Assembly (NCBI RefSeq): GCF_949987515.2
Contig: NC_082694.2
Span: 62,432,080 to 62,496,079 of the forward strand
Reading direction: 5' to 3'
Source: Delphinus delphis
Taxonomy: Eukaryota; Chordata; Mammalia; Artiodactyla; Delphinidae
Length of the DNA: 64,000 nucleotides
Shown here: positions 25,201-35,957 of the stretch, piece after piece
Position numbering within the stretch: position 1 is the first letter of the stretch
Layout: each line of letters starts with the position of its first letter
Notes under the pieces: model-generated
What the model was told of the DNA's origin: nothing
What the model saw: only the letters and a program-made list of their open reading frames with translations
Databases searched by the model: none
Program-made: the position numbers and the translations under genes

Positions 25201-26080
25201 AGACTGCTTTTGCTGCATCCCATAGGTTTTGGGTCATTGTGTTTTCCTTGTCATTTGTTTCTAGGTATTTTTTAATTTCCTCTTTGATTTCTTCAGTGAT
25301 CTCTTGGTTATTAAGTAGTGTATTGTTTAGCTTCCATGTGTTTGTACTTTTTAACAGATTTTTTCCTGTAATTGATATCTAGTCTCATAGCATTGTGGTC
25401 GCAAGATATACTTGATACGATTTCAATTTTCTTAAATTTACCAAGGCTTGGTTTGTGACCCAAGATATGATCTATCCTGGAGAATGTTACATGATCAATT
25501 GAGAAGAAATGTATTCTGTTGTTTTTGGATGGAATGTCTTATAAATATCAATTAAGTCCATCTTGCTTAATGTGTCATTTAAAGCTTGTGTTTCCTTATT
25601 TATTTTCATTTTGGATGATCTGTCCATTGGTGAAAGTGGGGTGTTAAAGTCCCCTAGTATGATTGTGTTACTGTCGATTTCCCCTTTTATGGCTGTGGGC
25701 ATTTGCCTTATCTTCTGAGGTGCTCCTGTGTTGGGTACATAAATATTTATAGTTGTTATATCTTCTTCTTGGATTGATCTCTTGATCATTATGTAGTGTT
25801 CTTATTTGTCTCTTGTATTGGTCTTTATTTTAAAGTCTATTTGATCTCATATGAGTATTGCTACTCCAACTTTCTTTTTATTTCCATTTGCAGGGAATAT
25901 CTTGTTCCATCACCTTACTTTCAGTCTGTATGTGTCCCTAGGTCTGAAGTGGGTCTGTTATAGACAACATATATATGGGTCTTGTGTTTGTATCCACTCA
26001 GCCAGTCTATGTGTTTTAGTGGGAGCATTTAGTCCATTTACATTTAAGGTAATTATTGATATGTATGTTCCTATTGCCAT
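22275..26080 (-). pseudogene. L1-B ORF2, heavily disrupted
   Basis: Expected start ATG is at 26078-26080 (MAIGTYISIITLNVNGLNA by reading) and the expected stop at 22275-22277. The recognisable parts are in different frames. An endonuclease piece at 25487-25789 keeps LGDFN. The RT fingers are at 24361-24858 ([22 protein letters not shown]). The RT catalytic FADD is at about 23970-24000, and the C-terminal Cys motif lies at 22584-22922. Many frameshifts and stops occur. No functional product can be expected. Confidence 0.92.
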
Positions 26081-26138
26081 TTTCTTAATTGTTTTGGGTT
26101 TGTTATTGTAGGTCTTTTCCTTCTCTTGTATTTCCTGC

Positions 26139-27086
26139 CTAGAGAAGTTCCTTTAGCATTTGTTGTAAAGACAGTTTGGTGGTGCTGGATTCTCTTAGGT
26201 TTTGCTTTTCTGTAAAGTTTTTAATTTCTCTGTTGAATCTGAATGAGATCCTTGCTGGGTAGAGTAATCTTGGTTGTAGCTTTTTCCCTTCCATCATTTT
26301 AAATATGTCCTGCCACTCCCTTATTGCTTTCAGAGTTTCTGCTGAAAGATCAGCTGTTAACCTTATCGGGATTCCCTTGTATGTTATTTGTTGCTTTTCC
26401 CTTACTGCTTTTAATATTTTTTCTTTGTGTTTAATTTTTGACAGTTTGATTAATGTGTGTCTTGTCGTGTTTTTCCTTAGTTTTATCTTATGGGACTCTC
26501 TGCACTCCCTGGACTTGACTATTTCCTTTCTCATATTAATGTAGTTTTCAACTATAATCTCCTCAAATATTTTCTCAGTCCCCTTCTTTTTCTTTTCTTC
26601 TTCTGGGACCCCTACAGTTTGAATGTTGTTGTGTTTAGTGTTGTCCCTGAGGTCTCTGACACTGTCCTCAATTCTTTTCCTTCTCTTTTCTTTATTCTGC
26701 TCTGTGGTAGTTATTTCCACTATTTTATCTTGCAGATCACTTATCCGTTCTTCTGCCTCAGTTTTTCTGCTATTGATTCCTTCCTGAGAATTTTTAATTT
26801 CATTTATTGTGTTGTTCATCATTGTTTGTTTGCTCTCTAGTTCTTGTAGGTCCTTGTTAAATGTTTCTTTTATTTTCTCCATTCTATTTCCAAGATTTTG
26901 AATCATCTTTACTATCATTACTCTGAATTCTTTTTCAGGTAGACTGCCTATTTCCTCTTCATTTGTTTGGTCTGGTCGGTTTTTACTTTGGTCCTTCATC
27001 TGCTGCGTATTTCTCTGTCTTCTCTTTTTCCTTAACTTACTGTGTTGGGGTCTCCTTTTTGCAGGCTGCAGGTTTGTAGTTCCCAT
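26139..27086 (-). CDS. L1-B ORF1, uninterrupted 315-codon frame
   Basis: This is the only L1 gene in the window that is open from start to stop. Order of parts: a basic N-terminus (1-45), a coiled coil (about 50-130, ending ISDLQDKIVEI), an RRM-like core (about 135-215) and the C-terminal RNA-binding domain (about 220-300, LLYPARISFRFNREIK). The normal ORF1 Met (ATG at 10218-10220 in L1-A) is AAG here (residue 21, 27024-27026). The frame opens instead at an upstream in-frame ATG, adding 20 residues. Residues about 191-200 are out of frame relative to L1-A, because a 4-bp and then a 2-bp deletion cancel out. RNA binding by the RRM is therefore doubtful. Expression is unknown; survival of the frame may be luck. 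Confidence 0.85.
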   Translation of the reverse strand: MGTTNLQPAKRRPQHSKLRKKRRQRNTQQMKDQSKNRPDQTNEEEIGSLPEKEFRVMIVKMIQNLGNRMEKIKETFNKDLQELESKQTMMNNTINEIKNSQEGINSRKTEAEERISDLQDKIVEITTTEQNKEKRRKRIEDSVRDLRDNTKHNNIQTVGVPEEEKKKKGTEKIFEEIIVENYINMRKEIVKSRECRESHKIKLRKNTTRHTLIKLSKIKHKEKILKAVREKQQITYKGIPIRLTADLSAETLKAIREWQDIFKMMEGKKLQPRLLYPARISFRFNREIKNFTEKQNLRESSTTKLSLQQMLKELL

Positions 27087-27653
27087 TATTTTTGGTGTCT
27101 GCCCCCCAGTGGGTAAGGTTGGTTCAATGGCTTGTGTAGGCTACCCAGTGGATGGGACTGGTGCCTGTGTTCTGGTGGATGAGACTGGATCTTGTCATTC
27201 TGGTGGGCAGATCTGTGTCTGGTGGTGTGTTTTGGGGTGTCTGTGAACTTATTATCATTTTATGTAGCCTCTCTGCTAATGCATGTGGTTGTGTTCCTGT
27301 CTTGCTAGTTGTTTGGCATGGGATGTCCAGCACTGGAATTTGCTGGTCTTTGAGTGGAGCTGGGTCTTAGCATTGAGACAGAGATCTCTGGGAGAGCTCT
27401 CACTGATTGATATTGTGTGGTGCTGAGAGGTCTCTGATGGTCCAATGTCGTGAACTCGGCTCTCCCACCTCAGAGGCTCAGGCCTGACAGACAGCCAGAC
27501 CACCAAGACCCTTTTGGGAAGTCTGAGGTCTTCTGCCAGCATTCAGTAGGTGTTCTGTAGGAGTTGTTCCACATGTAGATGTATTTTTGATGTATTTGTG
27601 GGGAAGAAGGTGATCTCCACGTCTTACTCCTCTGCCATCATGAAGGTCTGACC
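27087..27653 (-). promoter_or_regulatory. L1-B 5' UTR with 1.23-kb internal gap
   Basis: The first 143 nt of the L1 leader (27653 to 27511) are joined directly to the ORF1-proximal 5' UTR. The segment present in L1-A at 10704-11934, which includes nearly the whole CpG block, is missing. In L1 sense the junction reads TTCCCAAAAG then GGTCTTGG. Without the CpG block this copy probably had a weak or absent promoter after insertion. Confidence 0.85.
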
Positions 27654-27668
27654 TATTGTTTATTTTCT

Positions 27669-28450
27669 AAATGACTCTCCTTTTATGTGGAATGCTATTT
27701 CATATACATTGCTGATATTGAGTTGTTGAATATTTTCTTATTGATTAAGGAGGTACTGTCTACATATGGATACTTACCCTTTCTCAGTGCTAAGATATAT
27801 AAATGATGTCTTACCATCTGTCACTTGTTTAGAATTTGACTGTAGAAATTTTATTATTAATTAATTTTAATTTTACATAGTCAAATATATTATTCTATAT
27901 TTTATGTAGTGCTTTCATGTATGTGTTTTAAGAAACTATTTTCCTCCAAAATCATAAAGATATTCATATATTTTCATTTATTTGCTTTACATGTCTTTTT
28001 AATGTAATTTCTAACCTATAATAATTTGAAGTAAGGATTTTTTCTCCCTTTTTATATGGACAAAAGAAATTTCCCTGAGTAATGATCTATGTGATAAGCT
28101 TTCAAATACAGAATTATCACATTACCTTGCTTCTTCCTTCTTTTGGACTAAAAACTCCTCCTTATAGAGTGTTTAGTACTTTTAATATTCTATTGCTTTC
28201 TTTAGAGTGCTCTCAGTTTTTCTATATCTGTTCATGAATATGCCAAATAGAATATGCCAATACATTGTTACGATTGATTTATTAAATATATAACAGATTG
28301 ATTCTTCCTTTGCTTCAGATGTTGTATTGCTCTTCATGCAGGCAAAATTTCAGTGTTTCAGTAGTCATATTACACACTTGATTCATTTTGAGCTCCTGAC
28401 AATTAAAACCATTTTGTCCTTTTTAATGGTCTACTATTAACAACACCTTC
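27669..28450 (-). mobile_element. Ancient L1M fragment (right part, continues from 21851)
   Basis: The reverse complement resembles old L1M ORF2/3' sequence, for example 'cctccaaaatcataaagata' and 'cattttgagctcctgacaat'. It appears to be the other half of the element split by L1-B. Confidence 0.5.
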
Positions 28451-28611
28451 CTCCTCCAGTTCTTATGAAGTTTCCTGTAATGTAATGCATTGATATTTAT
28501 TTAATTAATATTGATTAAACTCCATTTTAAACTTATAAAACACATGGTATCAGTCTGACATACATTACCAAAATTCTGATTGTGTCAACTAATATTTGTC
28601 CCATTCTACAA

Positions 28612-28640
28612 GTTGTGTGTGTGTGTGTGTGTGTGTATGT
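28612..28640. repeat. (GT)n microsatellite
   Basis: About 12 GT units followed by tatgtgagagaga. Confidence 0.9.
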
Positions 28641-28664
28641 GAGAGAGAAAGATAGATAATTATC

Positions 28665-28845
28665 TTTCCATTTAGAATTTTAGCTCACTATCTTGCTATC
28701 TGAGAAGCTATATGAATTTGAGAAAATTTTTTCACGTTCCAGAGTATCTGTAAAATAGGGATTGAAATACCTACCTCTCACTGTGTTTGTGTATTAAGTA
28801 AGATAATACATGTAAAGACCCAGTGCACAGTGCCAGCCTGAAAAT
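28665..28845 (+). repeat. MIR SINE relic
   Basis: It contains the MIR core order: 'atctgtaaaatagggattg', 'aaatacctacctctcac', then 'taagataatacatgtaaaga' and 'cccagtgcacagtgcc', matching MIR 'catctgtaaaatgggg...taatacatgtaaagcgcttagaacagtgcc'. Confidence 0.75.
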
Positions 28846-28895
28846 GGGGACTTGTTCAGTGCTATTTTCCTTAACTGTTTCACTACAAGACATGT

Positions 28896-28928
28896 AAGTG
28901 TGTGTGTGTGTATCTGTGTGTGTGTGTA
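28896..28928. repeat. TG-rich microsatellite
   Basis: Two (TG)n runs separated by tatc. Confidence 0.85.
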
Positions 28929-29240
28929 TCTTGATTGCTTTCATTTGGGGAAACATGATATTGGTCTTCTGCATCTTTGTTTCCCTTCCTGCATCCCAGC
29001 TATCCTCAGAACTGTCTGAGAATAACCCGTGTTTTCAGTGTGCTTTGCTTTGCTACTCTAGCACGCTTTGCTGCAGAGATTTTCCTTTTTCCTTCCCATG
29101 AGAACTCACCTGCCATTGGTTCCATTCCCTTGTATACCTGCTACAGGACTGTCTACATCTATTAAACTAGATCAAAACATAGCTATTTTTATTATATAAT
29201 TCATCAAAAGCTAATGATTATTTAATTACTCCCCCCAGAT

Positions 29241-29277
<37 letters not shown>

Positions 29278-31339
29278 AACATTTTATATATTTCTTTTGT
29301 TGAGCTGTGGTAAGAGGCTGAAATTCCCCCACTGTTTTTCAAACAAAGGTTAATGGACAGTTTCAATTGTGAATTCTTCAATTTAACACCCAAGTAAAAT
29401 AAGTAGAAATAGATTTTCTAAGCCTGATTATGATTTTGACACATTATTCAATAGAAGCAGTGCCATAAATTGTCTGAATAATTTTAGTCTGTGACCCAGG
29501 ATGAGTTATACATCCCCAATGCACCCTTCTCCACCCACCCCACTCCTCAAAAAGAGAGCAAAGAAATTTTTAAATGCCCCAAGGTCGATAGGACTAGAGA
29601 ATAAATGAGTGCTTGGAAACCTGTGCCATTTGAATGGTCTCTGTGGCCTCCCCATTGTTCCTGGGCAAATCTTGGCATCTTTATACCTAATTGGCATCTC
29701 ACCCTCAGGGATTTTTATTGAATTTTTACTCTGCTGACACATTTGAACAGTGTTGGAACCAATATTTGAAAGGGAGCTTTAATCTCTTGAAGGTGATGAA
29801 ATGCTGTCATCCTTAGACAAAGTGCCTGTCACGAAGGGCTCAGAACAAACCAACAAAGGAGTCAGGTGCCAGTGAGGGGGTGCCTCCTGAGCTTCCCTTT
29901 GTCTGTCTCAGGTGTTCTCATCTTGTCTACATGCAACAGAGTGGGTGTTTATTTACATTTTAGTATTTTAACAAAACTTTTGATTACAGATATTTTGTGG
30001 ACACGAAGATAAATGCATTTATGCATATGTCATAACAGACACTTACAATATAATACTTTCCTAAATTAATTACTAGCTCCTTAATTAATCTCAGATCTTG
30101 ACTTTCTCAGAGGACACAGAATTCTGGATTTCACTTTCTGCAAAAGGGAAAAGTTCACACACTGGAACAAGTGTTTGTCCAGTGACTAATCTCTCTTAAA
30201 GATCAATGACTTTATAGATTATGCCTGGCATTTTTGCTTTCAGTATTACAGTTGATTGTTTAACTGTTGGTGACTGTATTTATTAAAGTCTGTTAATATA
30301 TCAAAAATGCTTCAGTAGAACTCAGATAAGGAAATGTCTCTACAGATATCTGGCTTCTGCAGTAACAATCAATGATAAATTCCATTTTAGTTTACTCTTC
30401 TTTCCAAAGTCTTTTTTACCTTTTTAGTACCTTTACACTGTGCTATCAGATCCTTACGAGATCAGTAAAATGAACAGACAATCAAATTGTTCTGGCAGAA
30501 AACTGTCAGTACTAGCTAGCATAGTTGATGCTGTTATTCATTCATTCACTCACACAACACATATATATTGATAATTAGTTGATCTAAACATATTGATATG
30601 CACCAAAAATTGTACAAACATGTGTAGGATATAAATCTAAATATCAGAGAAATGATTCACTGGAACACACACACGCACACACACATGCACACATACACTT
30701 GCCATGGCTTTACTGATCTATTATAAGCACACTATAAAAAAAACAAACTCTATGCCAAAATTTCCTCAGAAAAGAGGGAATAACTTCTTGGTTGAGGGAA
30801 TCAGGGAAATATGATGGTCAAAATTACATGTAAATTGTATCCTGAATCAGAGATAGGGTCCAAGTAGCAGAAACAGGGTATGAAAAAAGAAGATATCTCT
30901 GTGGCATGAGCAGAGACAATGTGTGAAAGATTAAGGCATTTTCAGTGACTGCTAAGCACTTAAATTTCAGAACTATAATTTGGTTGCTTTGCAGAAGGGA
31001 AAAATACAGGATGACTACATATGGGGAAGCTTTGAGTACCAGATGAAAACGTTCAGACTTTATTTGAAAGATTGAGTAGAACTCTGAAAGGTTTTGGAGT
31101 AGAGGAGACCAGATTCTTAAAACATCAACTTGGTTGCTTTGTGTGAAATTGATTGTGAGAGAGATAGTGAAGGTGAGGAGACAAATAAAGTAGACAGCTA
31201 CTGAAGTAAGTTTTATGATGGTTTCCAAGTCAAGGTGTTTACCAAAAGTTAACAGTTTATAAATAGGAGGCATTATACAAGTTCAAAAATAATAATAATG
31301 TATAAGGTAGAATTAACTATTACTCCAAGCTTTGAGATC
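28929..31339. other. Anonymous sequence with CA microsatellites
   Basis: (CA)n tracts lie at about 29241-29276 (with cgcg interruption) and 30664-30697. The 149-codon minus-strand frame at 30824-31273 is the longest outside recognised repeats, but it shows no domain. The segment about 31050-31220 resembles an old interspersed repeat that I cannot name. No gene is supported. Confidence 0.45.
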
Positions 31340-31565
31340 TTGATTACTACAAGCTAGACTACCTGAATTTAAATTCCTATTCCACTATTTGCTAACTGGG
31401 GTCTTTGGGCAAGTTATATCTCTCCTTGTTGCAGTTTACTCATCTGTAAAATGGGAATAATAATAATAGCAGCTATATTATAGGTTATTGTGAGGATAAA
31501 ATTAGTTAGTACAGGTAAAGCCCTTAAAGTGTTTCCTGGTCCATAGGAAGAGAAATAATGAGCAC
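31340..31565 (+). repeat. MIR SINE
   Basis: A good MIR match in order: 'ctttgggcaagttatatctc', 'actcatctgtaaaatgggaa', 'taataataatagcagctata', 'ttgtgaggataaaattagtt', 'acaggtaaagcccttaaagt', 'tcctggtccatagg'. Plus orientation. Confidence 0.85.
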
Positions 31566-32799
31566 ATTGTGATCTAATTCTATCTTGTTAGTCTTCAACA
31601 TCACCAATGAACAAAGCCAACTTTGTGGTTAAAGAGAGGAAGCAGCTTTCTACACTGTAGTATTATGGTGTAATTTGCAAGATAACTTGTAAAATTCCAC
31701 CCCAAAGCCTAGTCAGGACTGGGGAGATAGTAGCCAAAATGCTTGTGGGTATTTTTTACACTGGTGTTCCAATATTTAGCCATTGCCATAATTATATGAG
31801 CCATATCCCTCAATCCTTGAGACATATTTAGTGACATCACTATTTTATTGATTATCAAATAAACTCAACAGAGCTATATGATTTATCTGATATCATACAT
31901 ATTGAGAAGTAGCTATGAACCTGAGCTATTCCTAATCCAGAGGCCCACAAGGTTTATTTTCTGACTTTTAGCCCTCCATTCAGAGCTATAGAATTGTTGG
32001 GTAATTAATATAAATCTACTTTATAGCCTGTAATCAGAAGATCTAGGGTCAAGTCCAGGCTCTATTTTCACTCAAATCCAATCAGATAAATCATAATTAG
32101 TTATTAATAGGATAAGGACTGCAGGACCAGCCTCTTGACTCCAGCATAGGGTTCTTTAAAGTATACATAATTTTTAATTGTGAGCATTCTTTTTCATTTT
32201 TCCTGTAGACAAATAAAAAACAACTTACAAGTAACACACATACACACACAATAAATCTGTATTTATCCACATCAATCTTTACCCACATAAATGCAAGAAC
32301 TAATTTACTTCGTTTGCTTTCTCTTGCTTTTTTATGCCTTAAGGACTAAGCCCTCCACAACTTTGCATGCACATATTCATACACATTGCCTTGTTGGAGA
32401 GTTTGCTTTTCAAAATAAATTCAAGGAGGATGCTTAAGGTGGACAATTCGCAAGCAGAGCATTTATCTTGTCAAAAGAATCTAAATCACAGTGTAATTTT
32501 TGAGTAAGGAAAACAATGATGAGCATTGTGCTTCACATGATCCTGTGATCAAGTAAGAGTCAGAACATATATTCTGGGACTCCACTGCTATTCAGTCATG
32601 TCAATGGTCTGTAGCAAATTGGAAGAAGCAAACCATTCAACCATGTCAGATTCCAGAGGCCTGTACAGACACAGTCTTGGAGCCTAGCAGCCTTTCTACC
32701 AATCTTTTACCACCTAGCCTTGCCTGTGTTCAAGACGGTAATTAGCATTGTCAGAAATGTTCTCAGCCAAGAGCAATGCATTCATCTGTCGCTTTAATT
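31566..32799. other. Anonymous sequence
   Basis: No gene or clear repeat. A short CA patch lies near 32237-32250. Confidence 0.4.
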
Positions 32800-32801
32800 T
32801 A

Positions 32802-34075
32802 TTGGGTTGGCCAAAAGGTTCTGTTTTTTCGTAAGATGGCTCTAGTAGCACTTAATTGTCTTTAATTTCATTCAAAACAATTTTGTTAGATTGTATGTGA
32901 CAGCTGTCATATCAGCGTGCATTTAAAAAAGACATCAAAATCAGTGAATTTTTGTGTAGCCATTTTAATAATGAAGATGGAAGAAAAGAGCAACATTTTT
33001 GGCATATTATGCTTTATTATTTCAAGAAAGGTAAAAACACAACTGAAACGCAAAGAAAGATTTGTGCAGTGTATGGAGAAGATGCTGTGACTGATTGGAT
33101 GTGTCAAAAGTGGTTTGTGAAGTTTCACGCTAGAGATTTTTCACTGGACAATGCTCCACAGTCGGGTAGACCGATTGAAGTTGACAGCGATCAAATCTGA
33201 CATTAATTGAGAACAATCAATGTTATACCACATGAGAGACAGACAACATACTCAAAATATCCAAATCAAGTGTTGAAAATCATTTGAACCAGCTTGGTTA
33301 GTTTAATCACTTTGATATTTGGGTTCTACGCAAGTTAAGCGAAAAAAACCTTCTTGACCGTATTTCCGCATGAGATTCTCTACTTAAACGTAATGAAAAC
33401 ATTCCGTTTTTAAAACAAATTGTGACGGATGATGAAAAGTCGATACTGTATAATAACATGGAAAGGAAAAGATCATGGGGCTAGCAAAATAAACCACCAC
33501 CAACCATACCAAAGGCCAGTCTTCATCCAGAGAATGTGATGTTGTGTATATAGTGGGATTGGAAGGGAGTCCTCTATTATTAGCTCCTTCTGGAAAACCA
33601 AGTGATTAATTCCAACAAGTACTGCTCCCAGTTAGGCCAACTGAAAGCAGCACTTGATGAAAAGCGTCCAGAATTAGTCAACAGAAAACACGTAATCTTC
33701 CATCAGGATAATGAAAGACCGCATGTTTCTTTGATGACCAGCAAAACCTGTTACAGCTTGGCTGGGACGTTCTGATCCATCCACTTTATTCACCAGATGT
33801 TGCACCTTTGGATTTCCATTTATTTAGGTCATTACAAAATTCTCTTAATGGAAAAAATTTCAGTGCTCTGGAAGACTGTAAAAGGTACATGGAACAGTTC
33901 TTTGCTCAAAAAGATAAAAAGTTTTGGGAAGATGGAATTATGAAGTTGCCTGAAAAATGGCAGAAGGTAGTGGAACAAAAGGGTGAATACGCTGTTCAAT
34001 AAAGTTCTTGGTGAAAATGAAAAATGTGTCTTTTATTTTTACTTAAAAAACAAAGGCACTTTTTGGCCAACCCAA
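32802..34075 (+). mobile_element. Mariner (Tc1/mariner) transposon, complete ends
   Basis: This 1274-bp element starts ttgggttggccaaaa and ends ttttggccaacccaa, so the terminal inverted repeats match exactly over 15 bp. It is flanked by a TA on each side (32800-32801 and 34076-34077), the duplicated target of all mariners. Size and termini match the mariner known from ruminant and cetacean genomes. The transposase inside is frameshifted and carries stops, so this is a full-length but dead copy. Confidence 0.95.
32977..34002 (+). pseudogene. Mariner transposase, frameshifted
   Basis: Mariner transposases cut and paste their element via an N-terminal helix-turn-helix DNA-binding half and a C-terminal DDE/D half. 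The span from ATG (32977) to TAA (34002) is about 341 codons, normal for the family. A frameshift sits right after the ATG. The DNA-binding part is open to 33200, then stops and frameshifts follow. All three catalytic aspartates of the DD34D triad can still be read: D at 33431-33433 (TDDEK, usually TGDEK), D at 33707-33709 (HQDN) and D at 33811-33813 (APLDFH). The last spacing is 1 nt short of the ancestral 34-residue gap. The YSPD motif is present, as is a 65-codon open tail (33808-34002). Confidence 0.92.
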
Positions 34076-34283
34076 TAACTTCCTTTGGGGCCTTTGCTGC
34101 CTGAATGACAAAGTTCTATTTTTATTATTTTTGACAGATTAGGTTTGAGATTTTGTTTCTCTGGGGAAGTTCATACAAGTGTTTTAACTGTTTAGTTTAT
34201 GTATTAAAATTGCCTTACACAGTGGGGGCAATGCCATTGAAAAATTTTTTTGTTTTGGTTTAAGAATCTAAACACTTAACCCA

Positions 34284-34396
34284 TCCTTCGTCCCTCTCTT
34301 CCTCCCTCCTTCCCTTTCTCCCTCCCTCTCTTTCTCCTCCTTCTCTTCCTTCTTCTTCTTCTCTCTTCCGTCTTCCAATCTCTCTCTCCCTCTTTT
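34284..34396 (+). repeat. Polypyrimidine tract
   Basis: About 110 nt of nearly pure C/T, broken only by g at 34290, g at 34370 and aa at 34377-34378. It is rich in TCCC and CTTCTT repeats and is a candidate for triplex (H-DNA) formation. Confidence 0.9.
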
Positions 34397-35395
34397 GGAA
34401 ACTTCAGAATGTTCTGTGGCAATGAGTTTAGATGGTAGCTGTTCTAATTACCCAGAATCAAAGATCTGAAATCCATTAGAGAAAATTTATTTTACTTTAT
34501 TTAAGAAAAAACTTTTGCCAGCTCCACCCAATAACCTTATAATAATTTAAAGTGTATATGTTATTAACCCAGTTTGCAGAAAATAACTAAAATTTAAAAA
34601 TTCACACTCACAGTGAACACATACAATGAACATATTCCCCTAAAGGTATATTTATGGTGTTTATCCTTTCTTTTGATGTAGAGAATAATTTCATATCAGC
34701 TTTATATGCAGCCCTTTGAAGTGCTTCCAACTGTATCAAAAAGACATAAAACATTATTTACATTTAAAACAAGTATACAATTAATTTCAAAAGTGCAATT
34801 AAGCTAAATATATTAATTATATATAATTATATGCCATATCTACAATATATATATAGATATATCTAGGTATATATCTACATATATTACTATTATTAAATGT
34901 CATATACATATATTGATTTTTAAAATATATATCATACATTTAAAAATATATTTATATATACTTATTACATATATATTATATACATTACATATAAATATAA
35001 TTGATCAAATGTTCCTAAAAATAAAATGTCTAGGAAAAATAATTATGATAATATCATAAATAATACTATGGGAGTTATTTGGGGGGAACAAACTAATATG
35101 CAATTTATAAAAATACAATCATTTATAAATAGACTAGGGACTAATTATCCCCATAATTCCAACAAGATATTTTAAATAATGTACATAATCACTAGCAAGT
35201 TCAGTGTTATGCTAAATATTAGAAAACTTTTCTAGTAATTGCTTTATCATGCATGAGCTACCACCAACCTTGGGTCAGAAGACAGTAGACATATGTAAGA
35301 TAGTATTGGCTGATAATTTGGGGACTTACACATAATTGAGCAATATTTACTTTAAAAAAGCTGGATACAAAAATCAGCTCAAGTCTTCTCTTTAT
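34397..35395. other. Anonymous sequence with AT-rich tract
   Basis: Between 34800 and 35000 the sequence is almost entirely A and T, with many TATATA motifs. No gene recognised. Confidence 0.5.
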
Positions 35396-35599
35396 CAGAG
35401 GTTTTCAGTCTGGTCTCCCTGTGAGCATGGAACTTCCTTGGTGTAGGCTCAGAGGAGGCTTTGGGGCAGAAGGAATAAGTGGCAGCCCTTTTCAGTTTAA
35501 AGTAGAGCACCTTGAATTTGACCTGTTTTATACATTGTAATTTCATGTAAGATTTTATTGGAAATGTCACTACTACCAAAATGGTGTTGAAAACCAGTG
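35396..35599. mobile_element. hAT-like MITE relic (probable)
   Basis: Imperfect terminal inverted repeats: cagaggttttca at the left and, reverse-complemented, cactggttttca at the right, both close to cagtggttttca of mammalian hAT-Charlie elements. Length is 204 bp. No convincing 8-bp TSD remains, so the call is tentative. Confidence 0.5.
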
Positions 35600-35876
35600 A
35601 TCCAAATATTAACTATATTGATTTTTTCTTAAAAATCTCTAAATGCTTTGTATTTATGAGTACAATCTGAATATTTTATCGAGGTTGAAGGAGCCAACTT
35701 GTGTCCTCCAGTGCCTGCATTCTAAGCTCCCAGCAAATTGAACTAAAGTACCTATATTTCCCTAGTGCTCTACTGAGATGAAATTCTTTTTCATCATTAC
35801 TTTCTTTACTTGGACTGGTCTTATCTGTGACATTTCCTCTGGCTACCTCCTTCGCTTCCAAGTTTTCCTTTTTTAT
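35600..35876. other. Anonymous flank of L1-C
   Basis: No feature recognised. A frame opening at 35778 reads into L1-C ORF1, but this looks fortuitous. Confidence 0.4.
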
Positions 35877-35957
35877 AATAAACACATCAAGAAGCAAGAA
35901 GAACTACAATCCTGCAGCCTGTGGAACAAAAACCACATTCACAGAAAGATAGGCAAG

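Larger units (their letters stand above)
21867..27653 (-). mobile_element. L1-B: near-complete L1 with shortened 5' UTR, minus strand
   Basis: A 5.79-kb L1 bracketed by a perfect 15-bp duplication tattgtttattttct (21852-21866 and 27654-27668). It keeps the L1 5' terminus (ATGGCAGAGGAG leader), ORF1, ORF2, 3' UTR and a decayed A-rich tail (21867-21912 on +). Compared with L1-A it lacks about 1.23 kb in the middle of the 5' UTR. ORF2 is heavily decayed but ORF1 is open. It inserted into an older minus-strand L1M. It looks older than L1-A because CpGs and ORF2 are more eroded. Confidence 0.95.

Noticed and set aside
28898..29276. Short regular repeats that might suggest a CRISPR-like array
   Set aside because: They are plain TG/CA microsatellites, without spacers or direct repeats of CRISPR type, in a mammalian genome.
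30824..31273. 149-codon minus-strand open frame
   Set aside because: No domain, no splice context, and one frame of this length is expected by chance in 64 kb of AT-rich DNA read in six frames.
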